The notes under the pieces: model-generated | What the model saw: only the letters and a program-made list of their open reading frames with translations | Told to the model about the DNA's origin: nothing | Database searches by the model: none | In this document: positions 53,860 to 63,705 of the stretch, in pieces | Layout: each line of letters opens with the position of its first letter | Numbering within the stretch: the first letter of the stretch is position 1 | Made by a program: the position numbers and the translations under genes | DNA from: an uncultured Pelagibacteraceae bacterium | Lineage (GTDB): Bacteria; Pseudomonadota; Alphaproteobacteria; Pelagibacterales; Pelagibacteraceae | DNA: 64,000 nt | Direction of reading: 5' to 3' | Assembly: GCA_902630665.1 (NCBI GenBank) | Contig: CACOVP010000003.1 | Coordinates: 17,905-81,904 of the forward strand

Positions 53860-54911
53860 TTATACATCCGCCAAAGTCCACCATCATCAGATAACAAATA
53901 TAAATCTCCGGTTTGATGTATTTTGATATCTCTTATTCTACCTATGCTGCTTTTAAAAATTATTTCTTCATTAATAAATTTTTTTTCATCAAATTCAATT
54001 TTACGCAATGACTGGTCTTTAAGTGAAGTGATTAATGCGTCTCCATCCCACTCGCTAAATGTGTTTCCTTTGTAGATGACCATAGCGCTTACAGCAATTG
54101 ATGGCACCCAATATTTTATAGCTTTAGTAAAACCAGGCTTCCATTTAGGTCCAATTTTGGTACCAGAATAATTAGTTCCTCCCCATCCTAAGATTTTCCA
54201 ACCATAGTTTTCACCTTTATTAGCTGTACCAAACCAATCACCTCCTCTTGCTCCATGATTGGTCAAATATATCTTTTTATCAAAAGGCGAAAGACTCATG
54301 CCTTGAGGATTTCTTACCCCAATTTGATAAATCTCAGGCAACCAATCTTGTTTATCAATGAATTTAGGATTATCTTTAGGAATAGAACCATCTAAATTTA
54401 TTCTTACAATACTGCCAGGATGTTTGGTTGGATCTTGTGCAATCATTCCTTTTCCTCTTTCTCCAACAGTCACATACAGATTTTTATTTTTAATTGTTAA
54501 TCTTGAACCAAAATGGTAACCAGAATTAATTGGAGGTTCTGCTTGAAAAATATTAATAAATTTCATTTTAGTTTTGTCAAAATTAGCTTTAGCCACTGAA
54601 GTACTAGACATTCCATTTCCTCTATCTTCAGAATAAGATATAAAAACTGATTCATTTTTAAATAAAACATCTAAAAGCCCTCCTTGCCCATCTTCTAAAA
54701 TTTTTAAATTATGCAAAATTTTATTAACTTTTTTTTCTTTAATATTAATGAGTTTTATATTTCCAGGTTTTTCAGTTACGAGGAGAGATTTATCATTTAC
54801 AAAAGCCAAACTCCAGGGTTTTTCAAATCCAGAAGCTATTTTTTCTAATTTAAATTCTTCAGCATTCAAATTTGTAAAAAGAATTAAAGTAAAAAATATA
54901 ATTTTTTTCAT
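53856..54911 (-). CDS. PQQ-dependent soluble aldose dehydrogenase-like protein
   Basis: Exported beta-propeller of 351 residues. Signal peptide MKKIIFFTLILFTNLNA (cut near 17). Family segments FEKPWSLAFVND, GGLLDVLF, HFGSRL, GVRNPQGMS and GENYGWKILGWGG match the YliI/Asd type of PQQ-dependent sugar dehydrogenases (GSDH family). It would oxidise an aldose to a lactone in the periplasm if PQQ is available; no PQQ synthesis genes are in the window. Its place between lpxB and lpxI, with 4-base overlaps, is unusual. Confidence 0.85.
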   Translation of the reverse strand: MKKIIFFTLILFTNLNAEEFKLEKIASGFEKPWSLAFVNDKSLLVTEKPGNIKLINIKEKKVNKILHNLKILEDGQGGLLDVLFKNESVFISYSEDRGNGMSSTSVAKANFDKTKMKFINIFQAEPPINSGYHFGSRLTIKNKNLYVTVGERGKGMIAQDPTKHPGSIVRINLDGSIPKDNPKFIDKQDWLPEIYQIGVRNPQGMSLSPFDKKIYLTNHGARGGDWFGTANKGENYGWKILGWGGTNYSGTKIGPKWKPGFTKAIKYWVPSIAVSAMVIYKGNTFSEWDGDALITSLKDQSLRKIEFDEKKFINEEIIFKSSIGRIRDIKIHQTGDLYLLSDDGGLWRMYK

Positions 54912-55699
54912 TTTATTAAAATAAACATTTTATTTTTATTAGCGAATTGAACACATTGTCTTTTTTCTAAAAAAATATGTGATTTATGCTTGAGTACTAT
55001 CCCTTTAAGACCTGAAAGTTTACACTGCTTTAAAGTCGCTAAACCTACAGTTGGAAGATCAATTCTTAAATCCTGTCTGGGCTTAGGAAATTTTACCAAA
55101 ACACCAATTTGTTTTTGCTGCATTTTTTTCACTTTTTTTATCATTTTTTGAGTCCCGCTATCTGTTTCAATGGATATTACTTTATTGTTTCTTGAAATAG
55201 CTCCTTGAATATTAGAAAATTTACCTGTTTTTTTTAAGGCTTTAATAGCATTGGAGATATCTGACTTATCAATTTTATTAGGTTTAATTTTAGTATAATT
55301 CCCTTTGGTTAAACTTAATTCGGGATTGAATTGATTTGATTTAAGGGTTCGAATATTTTCTTTTTTTAAGATTTTAATTATTTGTTTAAGTATAGCTGCA
55401 TCACCTAATTTTGAACTTTTAATAATTTTAGGTATGTAGTAAAGACCTTTGAAATCTAATTTTAGAGATTTAAATTTTGGTTTATTAACTTTGCCAGCAA
55501 ATAAAACTTTATTACATTTTTTTGATTTTAGAATTGAAATGATCTTACCAAATTGACCGACGGACACAGAATAAGAATTTTTATCTTTTTTAAAAATTTT
55601 TTTTTTGGTTAAATCTATAATTAAATATTTGTACTTTTTTTTTACTTTATTTAAAATATATTTTGGAAAACTTGTTTCACCGAAAATTAGACCGATCAT
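54908..55699 (-). CDS. lpxI: UDP-2,3-diacylglucosamine pyrophosphatase LpxI
   Basis: Produces lipid X in bacteria that lack LpxH. The 263-residue protein of the former DUF1009 family shows YSVSVGQFGKIISILK, VLFAGKVNKPKF, LGDAAILKQI, and the C-terminal segments VKFPKPRQDLRIDLPTVGLATLK. Its position beside lpxA is the usual alphaproteobacterial one. Very Lys-rich, as are its neighbours. Confidence 0.9.
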   Translation of the reverse strand: MIGLIFGETSFPKYILNKVKKKYKYLIIDLTKKKIFKKDKNSYSVSVGQFGKIISILKSKKCNKVLFAGKVNKPKFKSLKLDFKGLYYIPKIIKSSKLGDAAILKQIIKILKKENIRTLKSNQFNPELSLTKGNYTKIKPNKIDKSDISNAIKALKKTGKFSNIQGAISRNNKVISIETDSGTQKMIKKVKKMQQKQIGVLVKFPKPRQDLRIDLPTVGLATLKQCKLSGLKGIVLKHKSHIFLEKRQCVQFANKNKMFILIK

Positions 55700-55706
55700 A
55701 AATTTT

Positions 55707-56486
55707 TTAGTTTTGTGGTGAACAAATTGGTCTTTTTTTATCTTTTTCGATAAATTTAATTACTTCACTCACGAGTTCATTATCTTTATATACACCATTA
55801 ATTTTAGCTAAATTTTCATGTAAGTTTGCGGACGAAAAAATATCTTTATATGCTTTGTCTAATCCAATTATTTTTTGATTATTATATTTTTGTCTTCTTA
55901 AACCAATTAAATTTAATCCCTCTAAATAGTTCCTATTACCAATTGAAAGTCCAAAAGGTATAACGTCTTTTAATACTCCTGTCATTCCACCAATCATCGC
56001 TAATCTTCCAATTCTAGTAAATTGTTGTACGGCAGAGTTTCCTCCGATAACAACGGAATCTTCTATAGTAACATGTCCGCCAAGTGGAACGTTGTTTGCA
56101 ATTATTACACTATTACCTATTTTACAATCGTGAGCTATATGAGAAGAAATCATAAATAAACAATTGTTGCCAATTGATGTTATTGATCCACCGCCGGAAG
56201 TTCCTGGATTTATGGTTACATACTCTCTGATTATATTTTTCTCACCAATTTCAAGGGAATTTTTTTCTCCTTTAAATTTTAAATCTTGTGGTTGAGTTCC
56301 AATACTTGCAAATGGAAAAATCCTAGTACCTCTGCCAATTTTTGTATTTCCTTCTATATGAACATTTGATATTAATTCTACATCTTCCTCTAAAATAACA
56401 TCTGGGCCAACATAACAAAAAGGTCCAATTTTTACATTTTTTGATATTTTAGCTTTAGAACTTATTTCTGATGATTTATGAATCAT
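55707..56486 (-). CDS. lpxA: UDP-N-acetylglucosamine acyltransferase
   Basis: First enzyme of lipid A synthesis, 259 residues, built of hexapeptide repeats forming a left-handed helix, with the helical C-terminal part. The catalytic His is in SSHIAHDCKIGN, and GGNSAVQQFTRIG and SIGNRNYLEGLNLIGLRR are LpxA features. Overlaps fabZ by 11 bases. Confidence 0.96.
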   Translation of the reverse strand: MIHKSSEISSKAKISKNVKIGPFCYVGPDVILEEDVELISNVHIEGNTKIGRGTRIFPFASIGTQPQDLKFKGEKNSLEIGEKNIIREYVTINPGTSGGGSITSIGNNCLFMISSHIAHDCKIGNSVIIANNVPLGGHVTIEDSVVIGGNSAVQQFTRIGRLAMIGGMTGVLKDVIPFGLSIGNRNYLEGLNLIGLRRQKYNNQKIIGLDKAYKDIFSSANLHENLAKINGVYKDNELVSEVIKFIEKDKKRPICSPQN

Positions 56487-56928
56487 TTTTTCTATCTACT
56501 ATTGTTGCCGACCATTCTGCATCCGCCATTCTTTTTCCACCGACTTTCGCAATACCTTTATATTTCCAAACCCGACCGTGAGATCTGATTGCTTCTATAT
56601 CAAGATGCAACTCACAATCTGGTATCACGGGATTTCTAAATCTAGCTTTATCCACACTCATTAAATAAACTAATTTATTTTTATATTCTTCAGGATCTAT
56701 ACCATAGGCCGTTAATGCAGCAGCAGCCTGACCGAAAGCTTCAACTATTAAAACACCCGGCATAACGGGTTGACCAGGAAAGTGCCCTTGCACATAAAAT
56801 CCATTTTTTTTTACATACATTATTGCTGTAGCTGATTTCAAATGAACAATATTTGTTAATTTGTCTATTAGCAGCATGGGCTCTCTATGAGGAAGCAAAC
56901 TTTGAATTTTATTTTTATCTATTTCCAT
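56476..56928 (-). CDS. fabZ: (3R)-hydroxyacyl-ACP dehydratase
   Basis: Hot-dog fold dehydratase of fatty acid synthesis, 150 residues. Catalytic H49 and E63 lie in VQGHFPGQPVMPGVLIVEAFGQ-like context, and LLPHREPMLLID marks the start. It is kept between lpxD and lpxA, so fatty acid and lipid A synthesis are co-expressed. Confidence 0.95.
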   Translation of the reverse strand: MEIDKNKIQSLLPHREPMLLIDKLTNIVHLKSATAIMYVKKNGFYVQGHFPGQPVMPGVLIVEAFGQAAAALTAYGIDPEEYKNKLVYLMSVDKARFRNPVIPDCELHLDIEAIRSHGRVWKYKGIAKVGGKRMADAEWSATIVDRKNDS

Positions 56929-56932
56929 AATT

Positions 56933-57889
56933 TTATTTGTTATTTTTTAGAAAATTTTTAATTGGTACTGCTGGATAACCCATTATCACCTGATTGTCCT
57001 CTACATCTTTTACAACACCGCTACCACCACCTATTTTTACATTATTTCCAATTCTCAAGTGACCGGACACGCCAGCCTGACCACCTATAGAAACATTATT
57101 TCCGATTTTAGAGCTTCCTGCAAATCCAACTTGACCAGCAATCATGCAATTTGCTCCTATTTTAACATTATGAGCAATATGCACTTGGTTATCGATGTAG
57201 GTATTCTGTCCGATCGATGTATCATCCACAGATCCTCGATCTATTGTGCATGAGGAAGCTAATTCAACATCATCGCTTATTAAAACTCTGCCTATGTGTG
57301 GAAATTTTAAATTTTTATTTTTTAAAGGTATAAATCCAAATCCTTTTTGTCCTAATTTACATCCATCTTGAATAATCACTCTATCTCCAATAATTGAATT
57401 TTTGATCACAACACTATTTCCAATAACACAATCAGAACCTATCACAACATCATGTTCTATTATTGTATTAGCACCAATAATAGTGTTTTTTCCAATTTTT
57501 ACTGATTTGCCAATTAAAGAATTATTTCCAAATTTAACAGATTTAAAATTTTTACCTAAAGGCTTCTTAAGTGTTAAATCTGGATAATCTCTATCAGCAT
57601 TAATATAAATCTTATTTAGGATATTTGCTAATTCGAATAAAACGTTTTTTACCAATATTTTTCTGGTTTTTTTAGGTAAAAATTTTTCTAAATTATTTGT
57701 AGTCAAACATAGTCCAGCTTTAGTTTTATTTGCATTTAATTTATATTTGAGAGAGTCAAAAAAAGTAAGATCATTTGATCCAGATCTCTCTAAGGTTTGA
57801 ACACCTTTAATAATAAAATCTTTTTCAATCGATAATTTTGGAAATAATTTACTAATCTTATAATTTTTCTTTTTAAAAAAAAGACTCAT
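56933..57889 (-). CDS. lpxD: UDP-3-O-acylglucosamine N-acyltransferase
   Basis: Third acylation-pathway enzyme, 318 residues: an N-terminal uridine-binding domain (to about 100) and a hexapeptide-repeat helix (about 105-300). The catalytic His is in [10 protein letters not shown], and GQKGFGFIP and [13 protein letters not shown] are visible. It follows the ompH-like gene by 9 bases. Confidence 0.95.
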   Translation of the reverse strand: MSLFFKKKNYKISKLFPKLSIEKDFIIKGVQTLERSGSNDLTFFDSLKYKLNANKTKAGLCLTTNNLEKFLPKKTRKILVKNVLFELANILNKIYINADRDYPDLTLKKPLGKNFKSVKFGNNSLIGKSVKIGKNTIIGANTIIEHDVVIGSDCVIGNSVVIKNSIIGDRVIIQDGCKLGQKGFGFIPLKNKNLKFPHIGRVLISDDVELASSCTIDRGSVDDTSIGQNTYIDNQVHIAHNVKIGANCMIAGQVGFAGSSKIGNNVSIGGQAGVSGHLRIGNNVKIGGGSGVVKDVEDNQVIMGYPAVPIKNFLKNNK

Positions 57890-57898
57890 TAATTAAAT

Positions 57899-58426
57899 TT
57901 AATCTAATTTAATTTTTTTCAGTTTATCATTAAGTTTAGATATTATGTCTTTTGTTATATCTAAATTGCTATCACCTAAAAGAATGCTTTTTTTGTCAAT
58001 AACCATTTTTATTTGTTTTTCTTTCATATAATCTTTCATAATTGGTTGAAGATTTTTCAAAAGTTCTGCCTTGGCTTTAGCTCTTTGTTGCGCAACACTT
58101 TCAAGCAGGGAACTTCTCTCTTTTTGTAAGTCGTTCACTTTTTTTCTTAATTCAGTAACTTTTTGTTTATATTCATCTGCAGAAATCAATTTTTTCTGTT
58201 GAATTATTTTTTTTTCTTCTTCTTGTATTTTTTTTTCTTTTTGTTGAATGTTTTTAAAACCTTTATCTAGTCTACTTTTTAAGAATGATTGAGCTTTTTT
58301 CCCAGCCTCACTCTGATTTAAAACATATTTAAAATCTAAATAATAAGTTGAGTCTGCTTGAGATTTTGAAATTGAAAATAGAATTACAATAATTGTAGTA
58401 AGAAGTAATTTTATATTACTTTTCAT
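57899..58426 (-). CDS. OmpH/Skp-family periplasmic chaperone
   Basis: Protein of 175 residues with signal peptide (MKSNIKLLLTTIIVILFSISKSQA, cut near 24) and a long charged coiled-coil middle (about 55-125, rich in Lys, Glu and Gln). The ends form the small beta body, including KMVIDKKSILLGDSNLDIT. This is the Skp/OmpH pattern, which escorts outer-membrane proteins to BamA. It shares one base with bamA upstream. Confidence 0.88.
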   Translation of the reverse strand: MKSNIKLLLTTIIVILFSISKSQADSTYYLDFKYVLNQSEAGKKAQSFLKSRLDKGFKNIQQKEKKIQEEEKKIIQQKKLISADEYKQKVTELRKKVNDLQKERSSLLESVAQQRAKAKAELLKNLQPIMKDYMKEKQIKMVIDKKSILLGDSNLDITKDIISKLNDKLKKIKLD

Positions 58427-60657
58427 TAAAAAGTTGTTCCTAAGTTAAAATTAAAAGATTCCGTCTCATCAGAATCTGCTTTTGATATGTTCTGTGATAA
58501 TGTGAAAGTCATTGGACCTATTGGAGATAACCAACTCGCTGCGATCCCTGTACTAGACCTTATTTTATTACTTTCATCAATACTATCATCATAATCTACT
58601 CCCCAAACATTTCCAAAATCAAGGAATAATGAGACATCTGTGTTGGATTTCTCCGGTAATAAATTTGGTAAGTTTGCTTCAAAATTTAATGATGCAACAT
58701 AATTACCACCTATATGGTCTGTGCCGTCTCTTGGTCCAATTTTGTTTTTTTCAAAACCTCTAAGTCTTCTAGATGAAAGACCTTTTCTTTTACTTAGTCT
58801 TACATCATCATCGTTTAAACCATTAATCGAGCTAAAATAAAATTTAGTTGCTCCAACTATATCTGAAGTAAACGATTTATAACCGCTTGCAGAAAACGTA
58901 TTACTTAAATAAGTTCGATCTGCAATGAAGGGATAGGCCTGTCCAAAAGAAACAACTGAGCCGCTTGTTGGCATAAATGCTCTGTTTCTACTATCAAAAG
59001 TAAAAGCATAGTTACCTGCAATTTCAGAAAAGGTTCCACTTTGTTTTTTGAGTGATGAAGATGCTGAGTTATCAGTTCTTAAATCATCGTACGCTGCAGA
59101 TAATCCTAGTGTAGCAAAGACATCTTTAAATTGCTCAAAAGAAGTGCTTAGTCTAAATGATTGAATAGAATTTTCATAACCTTGATCCGGTTTGTCGTTT
59201 TCCTCACTTGAAAGCCTATAACTTATTGAATTACCTAAAAAATCATAGTTTGGATCTGAATAACTAATAGTTCCTAAAATAGACTCATTATCTACTTCAA
59301 ATTCAACACCAACTTGCTTGCCTTCCCCTAGCCAGTTGTTTTCCTTAACACTTATTAAAAAAGTACCACCATTTGTTCCTACACCAGCACCTGCACTAAT
59401 TTCTCCAGTTGGTTTCTCTTCAATTGATATATCAATTTTTTTAAGATTTTTTTCATTACCTTCAGAAACTTTGTAATCTACTTTTCCAAAAATATTACGA
59501 GCTTTAATTTCTGCTATTGATTTTTCTAAAGCTAAATTAGTAAAAGGATCGCCTTCATCAAGTAAAAGTTCACCTCTTATTACATCTTCATTTGTGATTG
59601 TATTTCCAGAAATATCAATTCTCTCTACTAAAAATTTTTCTCCCTCAAATATGTTAAATATTATATTAACATTTTTACCTTCTAAACTTTCTTCAACGTT
59701 ATGCTCGACAAACTGAAGATTATTTTTATCTATAATTTCATCTATCTCCTCTAAGATTTTTTTTATTTTAAAAGGTGAATAGAAATCTCCTATATACTTT
59801 TGATAAATATTTTCTAAGGGTAAAAATATTTTTTTATCAAAAGTTGTGTCTAAATTTGTTGAGATTTTTTGAATTGAGTATCTTTGGCCAGCTTCTATTG
59901 AATAAACTAAGTCAACGTTTCCCTCTTTATTAATGCTTGCTAAATTAGATTCAATTTGAACATCTTTAAATCCAAGAGATTTATAATAATTTGAGAGCAA
60001 TCTTAAATCTAGATTTATTAAATTCTCACTAAATTTTGTATTTCTCGAAATTATCTTCCAAAACTTGGCCTCTTCACTTGCAATAATCGAGCGTAGACGA
60101 TTGCTTTTAATTTTTTTATCTCCAATAAAATTTATTGAGGAAATTTTTGTTTCTTTTCCTTTCTCAATTAGAAAAATTAAATCTAAATTTGAGTTATCAA
60201 TTCTGTTAACTTTTGTCTCTACTTTAATAAAATTAAATCCTATCGAAGCATATAGTTTTTTAATTCTCTCTACATCTTCAGCTAAATTTGATTTAATAAA
60301 AGATTTTTTTTCCTTCAAATTTATCAATTTTTTTATTTCTTCTTTATATTTTTTATTTTTTTCTCCAACAATTATTAATTGATTTACGACAGGGAACTCT
60401 CTGACTGTAACTTTTAAAGTATTATTTGTTAAATCAACACTCACATCTTCAAAAAATTCTGTTTCGTATAAATTTTTTAATATTCTATCTAAATCTTGAG
60501 ACGTATAATCTTTACCTATATCTATTTCACCATAAAGTTGGATAGTTTGTTTAGAAACTCTCTGGTTTCCCTCGACTAAAATATTTTTTACTTCCTCGGC
60601 ATTAGCTAATAAAGAAAAGAGTAAAAATATATTTATTATGAGAAATTTTTTAAACAT
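58426..60657 (-). CDS. bamA: Outer-membrane protein assembly factor BamA
   Basis: Inserts beta-barrels into the outer membrane. The start chosen here puts the signal peptide MFKKFLIINIFLLFSLLANA at the very N-terminus and gives 743 residues; the longer open frame adds 21 residues that lie inside dxr and do not look like a signal peptide. Five POTRA domains (about 22-420, first VKNILVEGNQRVSKQTI) precede the 16-strand barrel, with the lid-loop motif RRLRGFE in place of the usual VRGF and the closing Phe. It overlaps dxr by 8 bases; rseP does not intervene. Confidence 0.93.
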   Translation of the reverse strand: MFKKFLIINIFLLFSLLANAEEVKNILVEGNQRVSKQTIQLYGEIDIGKDYTSQDLDRILKNLYETEFFEDVSVDLTNNTLKVTVREFPVVNQLIIVGEKNKKYKEEIKKLINLKEKKSFIKSNLAEDVERIKKLYASIGFNFIKVETKVNRIDNSNLDLIFLIEKGKETKISSINFIGDKKIKSNRLRSIIASEEAKFWKIISRNTKFSENLINLDLRLLSNYYKSLGFKDVQIESNLASINKEGNVDLVYSIEAGQRYSIQKISTNLDTTFDKKIFLPLENIYQKYIGDFYSPFKIKKILEEIDEIIDKNNLQFVEHNVEESLEGKNVNIIFNIFEGEKFLVERIDISGNTITNEDVIRGELLLDEGDPFTNLALEKSIAEIKARNIFGKVDYKVSEGNEKNLKKIDISIEEKPTGEISAGAGVGTNGGTFLISVKENNWLGEGKQVGVEFEVDNESILGTISYSDPNYDFLGNSISYRLSSEENDKPDQGYENSIQSFRLSTSFEQFKDVFATLGLSAAYDDLRTDNSASSSLKKQSGTFSEIAGNYAFTFDSRNRAFMPTSGSVVSFGQAYPFIADRTYLSNTFSASGYKSFTSDIVGATKFYFSSINGLNDDDVRLSKRKGLSSRRLRGFEKNKIGPRDGTDHIGGNYVASLNFEANLPNLLPEKSNTDVSLFLDFGNVWGVDYDDSIDESNKIRSSTGIAASWLSPIGPMTFTLSQNISKADSDETESFNFNLGTTF

Positions 60658-61831
60658 GCTTTTTGGTAATTTTTTCCATAGTTTTATTTCTAGTCCAACG
60701 GTCAATCTCAATAATTTCATTAATATTTTTAGGCCTTCTTATAGCATACTTTTTATAATTTCTATCTTTGAGAATGCTCATTATGATTTTATAAATACTT
60801 AAAAAAGGTATCTTTTTACTTAGAAACTGATCAACTAATATTTCATTAGCCGCATTGATTATAATTGAGGTTGAAAAATATTCATTTGCTCTATCTTTAA
60901 GCAATATCGACGGAAAAATTCTTGGATCTACTTCCTTAAAAAATAGATTCTCGAAAGGAAATTTTTTTTTATATCTTTTCTTTTTTTTGTAAAAATCAAT
61001 TATTTTTAAATCTCCATCAAAAATTGCGTTTGAAAGAGGAATTATCATAGAAGTTTCATGATAAATGAACTTATTAAGACCATTTTTAAATTTAATTATT
61101 GCGTGAACTAGCGAGTTGGGGTGAATTATAATCTCTAGTTTTTTTGCAGGTATGTTAAAGATTTTTTGGGCCTCAATAAGTTCTAAAATTTTATTCATTA
61201 AAGTAGCAGAATCTATGGAAATTTTTTTTCCCATTTTCCATGTTGGATGTCTTAATGCTTCTAATGGTTTAATTTTTCTCATTTTTTCTAACTTATAATT
61301 TAAAAAAGGACCGCCTGAGGCTGTGATATATATTTTATCAATTCTTTTTATTTTTTGATTTTCAAGTAATTTCATTATAGAAAAATGTTCAGAGTCAACT
61401 GGCACTATAGTTGTTTTATTTTTTTTGGCCTCCTTTTGGATTAGGTTCCAACCACAAATAATTGACTCTTTATTAGCTATAAGAATTTTCTTACTCAACT
61501 TTACCATGGTTAGTGTTGGTTCCAAACCAGCAATACCTGGAACTCCAGAAATTGTAATATCAGACACTTTTCTAACTATTGATTGATCTAAATTGTTTAA
61601 TATTTTAGTTTTTCTTTTTTTGAATTTTTTTAAAACTCTATTAAATGTTCTTTGATCAGAAACTATAAAATATTTTGGATTATATTTTTTTATTTGATGG
61701 CAAATAACTTTATAGTTTTTATTTGCAAGTAATAAGTAAACTTCAAACAATTTTTTTTTTTTGTCAATAATATTCAAAGTTGAAATGCCTATTGAGCCAG
61801 TGGAGCCAAGAATTGAAATTTTTCTTTTCAT
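60650..61831 (-). CDS. dxr: 1-deoxy-D-xylulose 5-phosphate reductoisomerase
   Basis: First committed MEP-pathway enzyme, 393 residues, complementing ispDF. NADPH loop GSTGSIG (8-14), LIANKESIICGW, metal-binding VPVDSEHFS, TASGGPF and the substrate segment HPTWKMGKKISIDSATLMNKILELIEA-like are clear. It overlaps cdsA by 4 bases and bamA by 8. Confidence 0.96.
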   Translation of the reverse strand: MKRKISILGSTGSIGISTLNIIDKKKKLFEVYLLLANKNYKVICHQIKKYNPKYFIVSDQRTFNRVLKKFKKRKTKILNNLDQSIVRKVSDITISGVPGIAGLEPTLTMVKLSKKILIANKESIICGWNLIQKEAKKNKTTIVPVDSEHFSIMKLLENQKIKRIDKIYITASGGPFLNYKLEKMRKIKPLEALRHPTWKMGKKISIDSATLMNKILELIEAQKIFNIPAKKLEIIIHPNSLVHAIIKFKNGLNKFIYHETSMIIPLSNAIFDGDLKIIDFYKKKKRYKKKFPFENLFFKEVDPRIFPSILLKDRANEYFSTSIIINAANEILVDQFLSKKIPFLSIYKIIMSILKDRNYKKYAIRRPKNINEIIEIDRWTRNKTMEKITKKHV

Positions 61832-62478
61832 TTAATTACATATATTAAAGTAAAAAAACCTGCAGGTATGCCTAAGAATATACCATCAAGTCTATCTAGT
61901 ATACCTCCATGACCTGGAAGAAAATTTCCAGAGTCTTTTATTTTAGCTCTTCTTTTTAAAAAAGAAAAAAATAAATCACCAATTTGACAAAATATCGAAG
62001 TTACTATTCCTATCAAAATAATTTTGTAGGAAAAGTTTGCTGTAAACAGATATATCGCTAGTGAAAAAAATAATAATGAAAATATAATAGATCCAATCGC
62101 TCCTGATATGGTTTTATTTGGACTTATCTTAGTTAATTTAGGCCCTTTGATGAGGTTACCTATAGTATAACCACCGATATCTGATGAGATACAACACAAT
62201 AACAATGAAAAAAGTATCATCTTTAATTGAATAAAGTTCGAAAAAAGGAAAAATAAGATACAAAAACTAAAAACGTAAATTGTAAAAGAAACATTTATTA
62301 AAATATTTAAATATTTGTTATAAGATACTTTTTTTGTTAAAGCATAAAATTCTATCAATGACAGTGGTCCAAATATCAATAAAGTAAATACAAGAAGATA
62401 ATTTGATTCAAAAATACCGAATAACAAGAGAAATAAAATTAAAGAAGTGACAAGTCTTTTATTTAAATTGGCTATCAT
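61828..62478 (-). CDS. cdsA: Phosphatidate cytidylyltransferase
   Basis: Makes CDP-diacylglycerol for phospholipids. Integral membrane protein of 216 residues, somewhat short for the family (usually about 260-285). The signature near the C-terminus is complete: SFLKRRAKIKDSGNFLPGHGGILDRLDG, and DIGGYTIGNLIKGP is present upstream. The product feeds the pgpA branch. Shares one base with uppS. Confidence 0.93.
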   Translation of the reverse strand: MIANLNKRLVTSLILFLLLFGIFESNYLLVFTLLIFGPLSLIEFYALTKKVSYNKYLNILINVSFTIYVFSFCILFFLFSNFIQLKMILFSLLLCCISSDIGGYTIGNLIKGPKLTKISPNKTISGAIGSIIFSLLFFSLAIYLFTANFSYKIILIGIVTSIFCQIGDLFFSFLKRRAKIKDSGNFLPGHGGILDRLDGIFLGIPAGFFTLIYVIK

Positions 62479-63146
62479 TAAATTTTACCAAAGTTTCTAA
62501 TACTTTTTTTATATTTAACTATTATTTTTTTTAGGTCTGTCTGATTAAAATCTGGCCATAATTTTTTTAAAAAAAAAAGTTCTGCGTAAGCCAATTGCCA
62601 TAACATAAAATTGCTCAGTCTTTGATGTCCGCCAGTTCTAATCAAAATATCAGGATTAGGTAAAGTGCGAGTATATAAATTTGTTTCAAAATTATTTAAA
62701 TTGATCTTATTTTTTATTTTCTTTGCCGCATTTAAAATTTCATTTTTTGATCCATAATTTATTGCAAGATTAACAATTATCTTTTTATTATTCCTTGTTA
62801 AATAAACTGCTTTTTTAAGCGTGTTTTTAATGTCTTTTGATAGTTTATTCAATTCTCCTATTATATTTACTTTTATTCCTTGAGAAATGACGCTCTCAAT
62901 TTCTTGAGTAAAGTATCTATTGATCAGCTTAAATAAAAACTTAATTTCAGTTTTCGGTCTCTTCCAGTTTTCTGATGAAAAAACATAAAATGTCACTATT
63001 GGTATTTTAAGTTTAGCTGAAGCTGAAACTATTTTTTTTACTGTTTCAACACCTTTAAGATGTCCAAAATTTCTACCTTTTTTCTTCTTTTGTCCCCATC
63101 TACCATTTCCATCCATTATGAACGCAATATGGTTAAGTCTATTCAT
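62478..63146 (-). CDS. uppS: Undecaprenyl diphosphate synthase
   Basis: Cis-prenyltransferase of 222 residues making the lipid carrier for cell wall and LPS sugars. Catalytic D12 in FIMDGNGRWG, FSSENWKRP, and the C-terminal RTGGHQRLSNFMLWQLAYAELFF are signatures. Overlaps frr by 4 bases. Confidence 0.95.
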   Translation of the reverse strand: MNRLNHIAFIMDGNGRWGQKKKKGRNFGHLKGVETVKKIVSASAKLKIPIVTFYVFSSENWKRPKTEIKFLFKLINRYFTQEIESVISQGIKVNIIGELNKLSKDIKNTLKKAVYLTRNNKKIIVNLAINYGSKNEILNAAKKIKNKINLNNFETNLYTRTLPNPDILIRTGGHQRLSNFMLWQLAYAELFFLKKLWPDFNQTDLKKIIVKYKKSIRNFGKI

Positions 63147-63703
63147 ATTTGACTTATCTCTTTTTCTTTGTCTGTCAATATTTTTTCAATTTCTTCGATA
63201 CTTTTATCAGTTAAATTTTGAATGTTTTTTTCATAATTTTTACTTTGATCCTCTGAAATAAATTTTTGTTTAAGATTATTTTTTAATTCTTCATTTGCTT
63301 CTCTTCTGATATTTCTTATTGAAATTTTGGACTTTTCGCCCATATTTTTTAAAATTTTAATCAATTCTTTTCTTCTCTCCTCTGTGAGATCTGGAATTCT
63401 TAGTCGAATGATCTGTCCATCTATTTGAGGATTGATACCTAATTCTGATTTTTGAATTGCGGAGTCTATGATGCTTACATTTCCTTTATCCCAGACTTGA
63501 ATAGAGATTAAGCGAGCTTCCGGAACACTAACAGTTGCAAGCTGATCTATTGGCATTAACTGTCCATAAACATCAACTTTGATAGTATCAAGCATGTTAA
63601 TATTAGCCCTTCCAGTTCTCAATGTGGATATATCTTTTTTAAAAGATTGTATACTTTTGTTCATTTTTGCGGAGTAATGTTTTTCATTAAATTCGCTACT
63701 CAT
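63143..63703 (-). CDS. frr: Ribosome recycling factor
   Basis: Splits post-termination ribosomes with EF-G, 186 residues of normal length. The three-helix bundle sequence includes DISTLRTGRANINMLDTIKVDVYG, IQVWDKGNVSIIDSAIQKSELGINPQIDG and LTEERRKELIKI. It lies 2 bases after the EF-Ts gene; the pyrH gene that commonly sits between tsf and frr is not there. Confidence 0.96.
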   Translation of the reverse strand: MSSEFNEKHYSAKMNKSIQSFKKDISTLRTGRANINMLDTIKVDVYGQLMPIDQLATVSVPEARLISIQVWDKGNVSIIDSAIQKSELGINPQIDGQIIRLRIPDLTEERRKELIKILKNMGEKSKISIRNIRREANEELKNNLKQKFISEDQSKNYEKNIQNLTDKSIEEIEKILTDKEKEISQI

Positions 63704-63705
63704 AA

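Noticed and set aside
60065..60382. 105-codon plus-strand frame opposite bamA
   Set aside because: Antisense reading of the POTRA region; no signals or features.
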